From contig NZ_RBLU01000030.1 of the NCBI RefSeq assembly GCF_003989515.1, positions 1-32,857 of the forward strand: 32,857 nt of DNA. Reading direction: 5' to 3'. Shown here one piece after another: positions 26,622 through 32,857 of this stretch. The DNA comes from Curtobacterium sp. HSID17257 (lineage in GTDB: Bacteria > Actinomycetota > Actinomycetes > Actinomycetales > Microbacteriaceae). Position numbers and translations under genes: made by a program. Every line of letters starts with the position of its first letter. The stretch's first letter is position 1. Under the pieces are notes generated by a model. It made no database searches. It was not told the origin of the DNA and was given only the letters and a program-made list of their open reading frames with translations.

Positions 26622-27536
26622 ATGATCGAGTTCCGCTCGGTGCGCAAGACGTACCCGGACGGCACCAACGCGGTCGACGACTTCAGTCTGGTCATCCCGT
26701 CGCGGACGACCACCGTCTTCGTCGGTTCCAGCGGCTGCGGCAAGACGACCCTGCTCCGCATGATCAACCGGATGGTCGACCCGTCGTCGGGGACGGTCGA
26801 GATCGACGGCGAGGACGTCGCGGGGGTCGACCCCGTGCAGCTCCGTCGCAGGATCGGGTACGTCATGCAGAACGCCGGGCTGCTGCCCCACCGCAAGGTG
26901 GCGGACAACATCGCGACCGTGCCGCTGCTGACGGGCGTCTCGAAGGGCGAGGCCCGTGCCCGGGCGCTCGAGCTGATGGACACCGTCGGTCTCGACCGCG
27001 CCTTCGCGGACCGGTACCCCTCGCAGCTGTCCGGCGGCCAGCAGCAGCGCGTCGGTGTCGCCCGCGGTCTCGCCGTCGATCCGAACGTCCTGCTGATGGA
27101 CGAGCCGTTCGGTGCCGTCGACCCGCTGGTCCGCAGCGACCTGCAGGACGAGCTCATCCGCCTGCAGCGCGAGCTCGGCAAGACGGTCGTCTTCGTCACG
27201 CACGACATCGACGAGGCGTTCAAGCTCGGCGACCAGGTCGTCATCCTCAAGAAGGGCGGCGAGATCGCACAGCTCGGTACACCGGCCGAGATCCTGGCCG
27301 AGCCCGCCGACGACTTCGTCGCGAACTTCATCGGGGCCGGGCGTGGACGGCGGGCCCTGCGCGTCGAGCAGACCCCGACCGGACCGATCGTCGTCGACGG
27401 TGACGGACGGGCGGCCGGTGTGCTCACGGGTCCGGTCCAGGTGGTCGACGCCGCAGCCGCGGTGCCGCAGGCAGCAGAGGCCGGGGCGCGTGACACCGCT
27501 CCGGGTGCTCCGGCGCAGGGTGGGGGACCGCGGTGA
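26622..27536 (+). CDS. OpuC/ProV-type ABC transporter ATP-binding protein
   Basis: The ATPase subunit that powers uptake of quaternary-ammonium osmolytes or similar compounds. From ATG 26622 it is 304 aa: Walker A GSSGCGKTT (35-43), Q-loop VMQNAGLLP, signature LSGGQ (136-140), Walker B LLMDEP (157-162) and the H-loop FVTHDIDEAF. MQNAGLLPHRKVADNI is characteristic of the OpuCA/OpuBA/ProV group. After about residue 240 there is only a short extension, not a pair of CBS domains, so ionic-strength sensing through CBS is unlikely. First of four genes linked by 4-nt overlaps; the stop overlaps the next GTG. Confidence 0.92.
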   Translation: MIEFRSVRKTYPDGTNAVDDFSLVIPSRTTTVFVGSSGCGKTTLLRMINRMVDPSSGTVEIDGEDVAGVDPVQLRRRIGYVMQNAGLLPHRKVADNIATVPLLTGVSKGEARARALELMDTVGLDRAFADRYPSQLSGGQQQRVGVARGLAVDPNVLLMDEPFGAVDPLVRSDLQDELIRLQRELGKTVVFVTHDIDEAFKLGDQVVILKKGGEIAQLGTPAEILAEPADDFVANFIGAGRGRRALRVEQTPTGPIVVDGDGRAAGVLTGPVQVVDAAAAVPQAAEAGARDTAPGAPAQGGGPR

Positions 27537-28249
27537 ACTGGATCCTGTCGAACCTCGACACGATCAGTGACGCCACGATCGCGCACCTCGCGATCGCGAT
27601 CCCACCGATCATCATCAGCTTCCTGCTCTCCATCCCCATCGGCTGGATCGTGGTCCGTCTGCAGCGGCCGGGCGGATCGCGGTTCGCGGCCGGTGTGGGC
27701 AGCGGCATCGTGACCTTCGCGGGCCTGCTGTACGCGATCCCGTCGCTGGCGCTCTTCGTCGCCCTGCCGAGCATCATCGGCACGAGCCTGCAGAGCCCGG
27801 TGAACGTGATCATCAGCCTGACGATCTACGGCCTCGCGCTCATGGTCCGGTCCACGGTGGACGGTCTGACCTCGGTCGACGCCGGCACGAAGGCGGCGTC
27901 CACCGCGATGGGCTACTCGGGCGTGCAGCGCTTCTTCCGCGTGGAGCTCCCGCTCGCCGGACCCGTGCTGCTCGCCGGGCTGCGCGTCGTCGCGGTCTCG
28001 ACGATCTCGCTCACGACGGTCGGTGCCGTGCTCGGCATCCGGAGCCTGGGGTCGCTGTTCACCGACGGCCTCGCACGCGGCATCACCGAGGAGATCCTCT
28101 CCGGCATCGTCATGGTGCTCGTGCTCGCCTTCGCGCTCGACGGCCTGCTCGTGCTGCTCGGCCGGCTGGTCATGCCCTGGACGCGTCGAGCGCCCCGGAG
28201 CCGTCGCACCGCGCGCCGGGTCCTGCAGCGTGCGGAGGTGGCCTCGTGA
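27533..28249 (+). CDS. OpuCB/ProW-type ABC transporter permease 1
   Basis: A 238-aa membrane subunit of the BPD_transp_1 class with about five or six helices. The N-terminal helix region reads IAIPPIIISFLLSIPIGWIV, then FAGLLYAIPSLALFVALPSI (family-typical). The coupling EAA-like loop is VDAGTKAASTAMGYSGVQRF with the following ELPLAGPVLLAG. It pairs with permease 2 to form a heterodimeric pore. The GTG start overlaps the ATPase stop (GTGA). A basic tail (RRAPRSRRTARRV) faces the cytoplasm. Confidence 0.92.
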   Translation: MNWILSNLDTISDATIAHLAIAIPPIIISFLLSIPIGWIVVRLQRPGGSRFAAGVGSGIVTFAGLLYAIPSLALFVALPSIIGTSLQSPVNVIISLTIYGLALMVRSTVDGLTSVDAGTKAASTAMGYSGVQRFFRVELPLAGPVLLAGLRVVAVSTISLTTVGAVLGIRSLGSLFTDGLARGITEEILSGIVMVLVLAFALDGLLVLLGRLVMPWTRRAPRSRRTARRVLQRAEVAS

Positions 28250-28974
28250 TCATCGGTCAGGCGTTCGGCTGGGTGTTCGACCCGGCCAACTACACGGGCT
28301 TCAACGCGATCCCCGGGCGGCTCTGGGAGCACGTCTGGATCACCCTGCTCGCCGTCGCCATCGCGTCGGTGATCGCGGTCCCGATCGGGTACGCGATCGG
28401 CCACACCGGCCGGGCGCGCGGCCTGTCGATCGCCCTGTCCGGCGGCATCCGCGCCCTGCCGACGCTCGGTGTGCTGTCGCTGTTCGGCCTGCTGCTCGGC
28501 ATCGGACTCGAGGCACCGCTGCTGGCGCTCGTGGTCCTGGCCGTGCCGTCGGTGCTCGCCGGCGCGTACGCGGGCATCGAGTCCGTCGACCCGGTGACGA
28601 TCGACGCCGCGAAGGCCCAGGGCATGACCGGCTGGCAGGTCCTCTGGAAGGTCGAGATCCCGCTCGGGCTGCCGCTCCTCATCGGTGGCGTCCGCTCGGC
28701 CGTGCTCCAGGTCGTCGCGACCGCCACCCTCGCCGCGTACGTCGGTGCCGGTGGCCTGGGCGGGTACTTCTTCCTCGGCCTCAAGACCCAGGACTACGCC
28801 GAGATGCTCGGCGCGTCCATCCTCGTGATCGCGCTCGCGATCGCGTTCGAGATCGTGTTCGCCGCACTGCAGCGGGCGTCCGTGCCGAAGGGCACCCTCG
28901 ACCCGTCCGCGCGGCAGCGCCAGGGATCGCGCGAGCGAGCCCGCAATCCCATCCCGGAAGGAAACCCATCGTGA
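28246..28974 (+). CDS. OpuCD/ProW-type ABC transporter permease 2
   Basis: A 242-aa second permease of the same class, with helices around HVWITLLAVAIASVIAVPIG and LSGGIRALPTLGVLSLFGLL. The coupling loop VDPVTIDAAKAQGMTGWQVL leads into EIPLGLPLLIGGVRSAVLQV, and AAYVGAGGLGGYFFLGL is typical of OpuCB/CD. The GTG start overlaps permease 1 by 4 nt, and its stop overlaps the lipoprotein start by 4 nt, so all four genes are likely co-translated. Confidence 0.92.
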   Translation: MIIGQAFGWVFDPANYTGFNAIPGRLWEHVWITLLAVAIASVIAVPIGYAIGHTGRARGLSIALSGGIRALPTLGVLSLFGLLLGIGLEAPLLALVVLAVPSVLAGAYAGIESVDPVTIDAAKAQGMTGWQVLWKVEIPLGLPLLIGGVRSAVLQVVATATLAAYVGAGGLGGYFFLGLKTQDYAEMLGASILVIALAIAFEIVFAALQRASVPKGTLDPSARQRQGSRERARNPIPEGNPS

Positions 28975-29891
28975 TCACAGCACGGATCCGCGTCGTCCTC
29001 GCCGCCGCAACGGCACTCGGCGTCGCCGCAGCCCTGACCGGCTGCTCGTCTGGTGACCCGCTGAGCAGCGGCTCCAGCGCGTCCTCCGACTCGAAGACGA
29101 TCGTCATCGGCTCGCAGCAGTACTACTCGAACGAGATCATCGCCGAGCTCTACGCGCAGGTGCTCGAGAAGGACGGCTTCACCGTCCAGCGCAACTTCAA
29201 CATCGGGCAGCGCGAGGTCTACATCCCGCAGCTCGAGAAGGGTGCGATCGACGTCATGCCGGAGTACAGCGGCAACCTGCTGCAGTACTTCGACAAGGAG
29301 TCCACGGCGAAGACGGCCGACCAGATCGACGACGGTCTCGAGAAGGCCCTGCCGAAGGGGCTGCGCGTCCTCGACGAGGCCGAGGCCACCGACCAGGACA
29401 GCTACACCGTGACGAAGCAGTTCTCCGAGGAGAACGACGTCACGAGCCTGGCGGACCTGAAGAACGTCAAGGAGAAGCTGACCGTCGGTGCGAACTCCGA
29501 GTTCCAGACCCGCCCGTACGGCCCCGAGGGCCTGAAGTCGGTCTACGGCGTGGACGTCGACTTCACGGCGGTCGAGGACTCCGGCGGCGCCCTGACGGTG
29601 AAGGCGCTCAAGGACGGCACCGTCCAGCTCGCCGACATCTACAGCGCGGACCCGAGCATCAAGGCGAACGACTTCGTCTCGCTCAAGGACCCGGAGAACC
29701 TGATCCTGCCGCAGAACGTCATCCCGGTCGTCTCCGACAAGGTCGACGAGAAGGCTGCCGACGCGATCGACTCGGTGAACGAGAAGCTCACCACCGAGAA
29801 GCTCATCGAGCTCAACGAGAAGAGCGTCACGGACAAGGAGAAGGCTTCGAAGATCGCGAAGCAGTTCCTCCAGGACGAGGGTCTGCTCTAG
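28971..29891 (+). CDS. OpuCC-type substrate-binding lipoprotein of the ABC importer
   Basis: From GTG 28971 (GGAAGGA upstream) the protein is 306 aa. The lipoprotein signal ends VAAALTGC (C25), followed by a Ser/Gly-rich spacer and the type 2 periplasmic-binding fold of the OpuAC/OsmF group (IVIGSQQYYSNEIIAELYAQ, DVMPEYSGNLLQYF, PYGPEGLKSVYGVD, LADIYSADPSI). It captures the substrate outside the membrane and delivers it to the two permeases. Family members bind glycine betaine, choline, carnitine, or ergothioneine in EgtU-type systems; the ligand cannot be fixed from sequence here. The longer open frame upstream is a shadow over the permeases. Confidence 0.92.
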   Translation: MITARIRVVLAAATALGVAAALTGCSSGDPLSSGSSASSDSKTIVIGSQQYYSNEIIAELYAQVLEKDGFTVQRNFNIGQREVYIPQLEKGAIDVMPEYSGNLLQYFDKESTAKTADQIDDGLEKALPKGLRVLDEAEATDQDSYTVTKQFSEENDVTSLADLKNVKEKLTVGANSEFQTRPYGPEGLKSVYGVDVDFTAVEDSGGALTVKALKDGTVQLADIYSADPSIKANDFVSLKDPENLILPQNVIPVVSDKVDEKAADAIDSVNEKLTTEKLIELNEKSVTDKEKASKIAKQFLQDEGLL

Positions 29892-29922
29892 TCGGGCGGC
29901 GCTCGGCGCCGACCAGGACTGA

Positions 29923-29958
29923 ACGACGGGTGTCGGGCTTCGGCCCGGCACCTGTCGT
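29923..29958 (+). terminator. Terminator of the osmolyte ABC operon with UUCG loop
   Basis: A 16-bp stem (29923-29938 with 29943-29958, two G-U pairs) closed by a C(TTCG)G loop, 31 nt after the lipoprotein stop, followed by CGTTCGT. UUCG loops are exceptionally stable and common in bacterial terminators. Confidence 0.82.
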
Positions 29959-30049
29959 CGTTCGTGGAGTGGCCGTACCGGCACTGCTGTTCCGCACGGT
30001 TGTGCCGACCACTGCCGCTGCACGTTCGTGCAGAGGTGGCCTCTACAAC

Positions 30050-30079
30050 TTGTCGAAGGAGGTGTCCGGCCGGTAGCGT
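30050..30079 (+). promoter_or_regulatory. Promoter for the cyd operon
   Basis: TTGTCG (30050-30055) and TAGCGT (30074-30079) are separated by 18 nt, the best -35/-10 pair in this window. Transcription would start near 30086, about 93 nt before cydA. Just upstream CTGCAC-GTTC-GTGCAG (30018-30033) is a small hairpin or operator-like palindrome. Confidence 0.6.
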
Positions 30080-30083
30080 GGAG

Positions 30084-30182
30084 GTGTCCCGACGGGGTGA
30101 CAAGTACCAGTTCCTCCTCCTGGAAGAGGCATCTCTCGTGCACGAACAGCGCGCGGCGGACCGGCTCGGGCACGCCGCATGA
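30084..30182 (+). CDS. Possible 32-aa upstream ORF overlapping cydA
   Basis: Starting at GTG 30084 this frame encodes 32 aa (beginning MSRRGDKYQFLLLEEASLVH) and its TGA overlaps the cydA ATG as ATGA. cydA itself has no Shine-Dalgarno, so coupling through this short frame could load ribosomes. A further GTG at 30078 lies within the -10 box and is unlikely. No database family is recognised, and the frame may simply be open by chance; the overlap with cydA is the only positive evidence. Confidence 0.3.
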   Translation: MSRRGDKYQFLLLEEASLVHEQRAADRLGHAA

Positions 30183-31591
30183 ACGACATCCTCGATCCCC
30201 TGATCCTGTCGCGGTGGCAGTTCGGTCTGACGACGATCTACCACTTCCTCTTCGTCCCGCTGACGATCGGCATGGCGCTCGTCGTCGCCGTCTTCCAGTC
30301 CGCGTGGGTGCGGACCGGACGTGCGCACTACCTGCAGCTGACCCGCTTCTTCGGGCGGATCTTCCTCATCAACTTCGCGATGGGGGTCGTCACCGGCATC
30401 GTGCAGGAGTTCCAGTTCGGCATGAACTGGTCGAACTACTCGCGGTTCGTGGGTGACGTCTTCGGCGCCCCGCTCGCGCTCGAGGGCATCCTCGCGTTCT
30501 TCTTCGAAGCGGCGTTCATCGGCATCTGGATCTTCGGCTGGGACCGCCTGCCACGGGCCCTGCACCTGGCGAGCATCTGGTGCGTCAGCGTGGGCACGAT
30601 GATGTCGGCCTACTTCATCCTGGCGGCGAACGCCTTCATGCAGCACCCGGTCGGCTTCGCGATCAACGAGACCAAGGGCCGCGCCGAGCTCACCGACATC
30701 TGGGCCGTCCTGACGAACAAGGTCGCGCTGGCCGCCTTCCCGCACACGCTCTTCGGCGCGTTCATGGTCGCGGCCTCGGTGATCATCGCGGTCGCCGCGT
30801 GGCACCTGGCCCGCAACCAGAACCTCGAGACGATGATGCCGGCGCTCAAGTTCGGCATGTGGACGATGCTCGCATCGGGTGCGCTGACCGTGCTGTCCGG
30901 CGACCAGCTCGGGCTCACGATGGTCGACACCCAGCCGATGAAGATGGCCGCGGCCGAGGCGCTCTACAACACCTCGACGGGCAAGGACGCCTCGTTCTCG
31001 ATCTTCACGCTCGGGACCCCGGACGGTGTGCACGAGCTGTTCTCGATCCGCATCCCGTACCTGCTGTCGTTCCTGTCGACGCACACCTTCACCGGTACGG
31101 TCGAGGGCATCAACGACCTGCAGGCGCAGTACACGCAGGTGTACGGCCCCGGCGACTACAAGCCGATCATCTGGGTCACCTACTGGTCGTTCCGGTGGAT
31201 GATCGCCCTCGGGGTCGGCGCGGTGCTCGTGTCGGTCGTCGGCCTGTGGCTGACCCGCAAGGGCCGGTTCCCGACGCAGCGCTGGGTCTGGCGCGTGGCG
31301 ACCTGGTCGGTCCCGCTCCCCATGGCCGCGATGATCATGGGCTGGGTCTTCACCGAGATGGGCCGCCAGCCGTGGCTCGTGTTCGGTCTGCTCCGCACGG
31401 CGGACGGCGTCTCACCGAACGTCACCGGGGTCGAGGTCCTCATCTCCCTGGTCGTGTTCACGCTGGTCTACGGCGCGCTCGCGGTGGTGGAGTTCCGGCT
31501 CGTCAAGAAGGTCGCGCAGGAGGGCCCCGCCGCTCCTGCGGAGGTCGACGAGGCCACCGGCGAGGTCAAGCACGAAGTGACGGTGTACTGA
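30179..31591 (+). CDS. cydA: Cytochrome bd ubiquinol/menaquinol oxidase subunit I (CydA)
   Basis: CydA carries hemes b558, b595 and d and reduces oxygen with high affinity using quinol, without proton pumping. The 470-aa protein has about nine helices. The N-terminal SRWQFGLTTIYHFLFVPLTIG includes the heme His H22, followed by NFAMGVVTGIVQEFQFGMNW, FEAAFIGIWIFGWDRLP and HPVGFAINETKGRAE. The quinol-binding Q-loop region (about 240-330) is of the short type typical of Gram-positives. Near the C-terminus GWVFTEMGRQPWLVFG is conserved. The ATG at 30179 has no Shine-Dalgarno. It starts the operon cydA-cydB-cydD, an alternative to the aa3 oxidase encoded at 17662-20733. Confidence 0.97.
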   Translation: MNDILDPLILSRWQFGLTTIYHFLFVPLTIGMALVVAVFQSAWVRTGRAHYLQLTRFFGRIFLINFAMGVVTGIVQEFQFGMNWSNYSRFVGDVFGAPLALEGILAFFFEAAFIGIWIFGWDRLPRALHLASIWCVSVGTMMSAYFILAANAFMQHPVGFAINETKGRAELTDIWAVLTNKVALAAFPHTLFGAFMVAASVIIAVAAWHLARNQNLETMMPALKFGMWTMLASGALTVLSGDQLGLTMVDTQPMKMAAAEALYNTSTGKDASFSIFTLGTPDGVHELFSIRIPYLLSFLSTHTFTGTVEGINDLQAQYTQVYGPGDYKPIIWVTYWSFRWMIALGVGAVLVSVVGLWLTRKGRFPTQRWVWRVATWSVPLPMAAMIMGWVFTEMGRQPWLVFGLLRTADGVSPNVTGVEVLISLVVFTLVYGALAVVEFRLVKKVAQEGPAAPAEVDEATGEVKHEVTVY

Positions 31592-31592
31592 G

Positions 31593-32597
31593 ATGGACCT
31601 GCCCGTTCTCTGGTTCGCGATCGTCGGACTCTTCTTCGTCGGGTACTTCGTCCTCGACGGGTTCGACTTCGGCGTCGGCATGTCCCTGCCGTTCCTCGGC
31701 AAGGACGACACCGACCGCCGAGTCCTCATCAACACGATCGGCCCGGTCTGGGACCTCAACGAGACCTGGGTCATCGTCGCCGGCGCCTGCCTGTTCGCGG
31801 CCTTCCCGGAGTGGTACGCCACGATGTTCTCCGGGTTCTACCTCGCGCTCCTGCTCATCCTCGTGGCGCTCATCGCCCGTGGGGTGTCGTTCGAGTACCG
31901 CCACCAGCGGAAGCACCCGGAGTGGAGGCGCCGCTTCGACCTGATGATCGTGGTCGGCAGCGCCGTCCCGGCGTTCCTGTGGGGCGTCGCGTTCGGCAAC
32001 GTCGTCCGGGGCATCCCGATGGACGCCGAGCACAACTTCACCGGGACGTTCCTCGACCTGCTCAACCCGTTCGCGCTGCTGACCGGGCTCGCGACCCTGC
32101 TGGTGTTCTTCACGCACGGCGTCGTGTTCGTCGCGCTGAAGACCGAGGGCGACATCCGTGTGCGTGCGAAGCGGCTGGCGACCCGTGCGGGCGTCCTGAC
32201 GATCGTCGTCGGCGCCGCGTTCCTGGTGGCGATGGCGTTCGTCCGCGCGACCCCGGCCAGCCTCGTGCTCTCGGTCGTCGCCGCGCTCGCGCTCGTCCTC
32301 GCGGTGCTCTGCACCGCCTGGGGCAAGGAGGGCCGTGCCTTCGCGCTGATGGCCGTCACGATCGCCGCGGTGGTCCTCGCGATGTTCACGGCGATCTTCC
32401 CGGACGTCATGCCCGCATCGAACGACCCGGCGAACAGCCTGAACGTCACCAACGCGTCGAGCGGGCAGTACACGCTCACCGTCATGAGCTGGGTCGCGCT
32501 GATCTTCGTGCCGCTCGTGCTGGCGTACCAGGCGTGGACCTACTGGGTGTTCCGCAAGCGCGTCTCGCGGGCCCACATCGACCAGGCCGCGCACTAG
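31593..32597 (+). CDS. cydB: Cytochrome bd oxidase subunit II (CydB)
   Basis: CydB is the structural partner of CydA, related to it in fold and needed for heme d insertion and stability. The 334-aa protein has about eight helices. Family landmarks include LWFAIVGLFFVGYFVLDGFD near the N-terminus, NTIGPVWDLNETWVIVAGAC, FPEWYATMFSGFYLALLLIL, RGVSFEYRHQ, and PFALLTGLATLLVFFTHG. It starts at ATG 31593, 1 nt after the cydA stop, and is followed at once by cydD, whose Shine-Dalgarno overlaps the cydB stop. Confidence 0.97.
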   Translation: MDLPVLWFAIVGLFFVGYFVLDGFDFGVGMSLPFLGKDDTDRRVLINTIGPVWDLNETWVIVAGACLFAAFPEWYATMFSGFYLALLLILVALIARGVSFEYRHQRKHPEWRRRFDLMIVVGSAVPAFLWGVAFGNVVRGIPMDAEHNFTGTFLDLLNPFALLTGLATLLVFFTHGVVFVALKTEGDIRVRAKRLATRAGVLTIVVGAAFLVAMAFVRATPASLVLSVVAALALVLAVLCTAWGKEGRAFALMAVTIAAVVLAMFTAIFPDVMPASNDPANSLNVTNASSGQYTLTVMSWVALIFVPLVLAYQAWTYWVFRKRVSRAHIDQAAH

Positions 32598-32607
32598 GAG
32601 GAACCCG

Positions 32608-32857
32608 GTGAAGCCGCTCGACCCCCGTCTGCTCCGCCTGTCGCGTTCCGCGCGCTGGTCCGTCGTCGCCTCGGCGGCGACGGGCCTGGTCCGCACACTC
32701 GCCACCATCGGCATCGCGTGGGGGATCGCCAGGGCGGTCACGCTCGGCGTCGACGCGGTGCGCGACGGCCGGCTCGCCGAGGGAGCGGTCCCCGCCGCGT
32801 TCGTCCCGACGCTCGCGCTGCTGGCCGGCGCGTTCGTGGTCCGTGCCGTCGCGGCGT
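32608..32857 (+). CDS. cydD: CydD, thiol-reductant ABC exporter subunit (5' part only)
   Basis: The frame from GTG 32608 (AGGAGG at 32596-32601) is open for 83 codons to the window edge. It begins VKPLDPRLLRLSRSARWSV, typical of CydD, and continues with the first membrane helices of an ABC exporter (about residues 25-45 and 66-83). CydDC exports cysteine/glutathione or, by more recent work, moves heme, and is needed for assembly of cytochrome bd. The ATPase domain lies outside the window, so CydD rather than CydC is inferred from the N-terminal sequence and its place after cydB. Confidence 0.85.
   Translation, partial: MKPLDPRLLRLSRSARWSVVASAATGLVRTLATIGIAWGIARAVTLGVDAVRDGRLAEGAVPAAFVPTLALLAGAFVVRAVAA

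Overview
The window looks like a stretch of core chromosome from a high-GC actinobacterium. The family is most likely Microbacteriaceae, and my best guess at genus level is Curtobacterium or a close relative. The reasons are the very high GC, many GTG starts (one TTG), 4-nt GTGA gene overlaps, FtsZ/SepF/DivIVA division genes without Min genes, an actinobacterial CtaF subunit, a DUF3043 protein and a TIGR02569-type phosphotransferase-fold protein. Taxonomy is inferred from gene content and order; no search was run.

Layout. (1) 1-6358: the distal end of the division and cell-wall cluster, ftsQ (cut by the left edge), ftsZ, yggS-type PLP protein, sepF, yggT, divIVA, lspA, rluD, all on + and tightly packed. 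(2) 6359-6794: a 436-bp gene-free gap holding two copies of a ~90-bp repeat around a palindrome. (3) 6795-14175: dnaE, a TIGR02569 protein, hisD, nrdR and pyrD on +. (4) 14176-14726: a 551-bp gene-free gap with a 15-bp tandem repeat, short palindromes and a third, inverted copy of the 90-bp repeat. (5) 14727-17358: a DUF3043 membrane protein (-) diverging from an M20 dipeptidase (+), then an ErpA/IscA-type Fe-S carrier. (6) 17662-20733: ctaC-ctaD-ctaF of the aa3 cytochrome c oxidase, closed by a strong terminator. (7) 20921-22294: a G6PD-family gene with an altered phosphate-binding motif, convergent with a GH15 glycosidase (22592-24478, -), followed on - by an App1/DUF2183 phosphatase (24567-25631). 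(8) 25784-29891: a TetR regulator, then a four-gene OpuC-type osmolyte ABC importer (ATPase, two permeases, lipoprotein). (9) 30179-window end: cydA-cydB-cydD of the cytochrome bd oxidase; cydD runs off the right edge.

How it fits together. Region 1 builds and positions the divisome: FtsZ ring, SepF membrane anchor, FtsQ in the FtsQLB complex and DivIVA for polar growth. Regions 6 and 9 encode the two alternative terminal oxidases, aa3 for high oxygen and bd for low oxygen. The rest is replication, dNTP control, pyrimidine and histidine synthesis, Fe-S maturation, trehalose/glucan metabolism and osmoprotection.

I found no phage, insertion sequence, CRISPR array, tRNA, rRNA or clear new multi-gene system. 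The least explained content is in the intergenic DNA: a dispersed ~90-bp structured repeat, a family of palindromes that share a 12-bp arm with variable inner stems, two short tandem arrays, and GACAC motifs before ftsZ. The G6PD active-site deviation and a small upstream ORF overlapping cydA are the main gene-level oddities.
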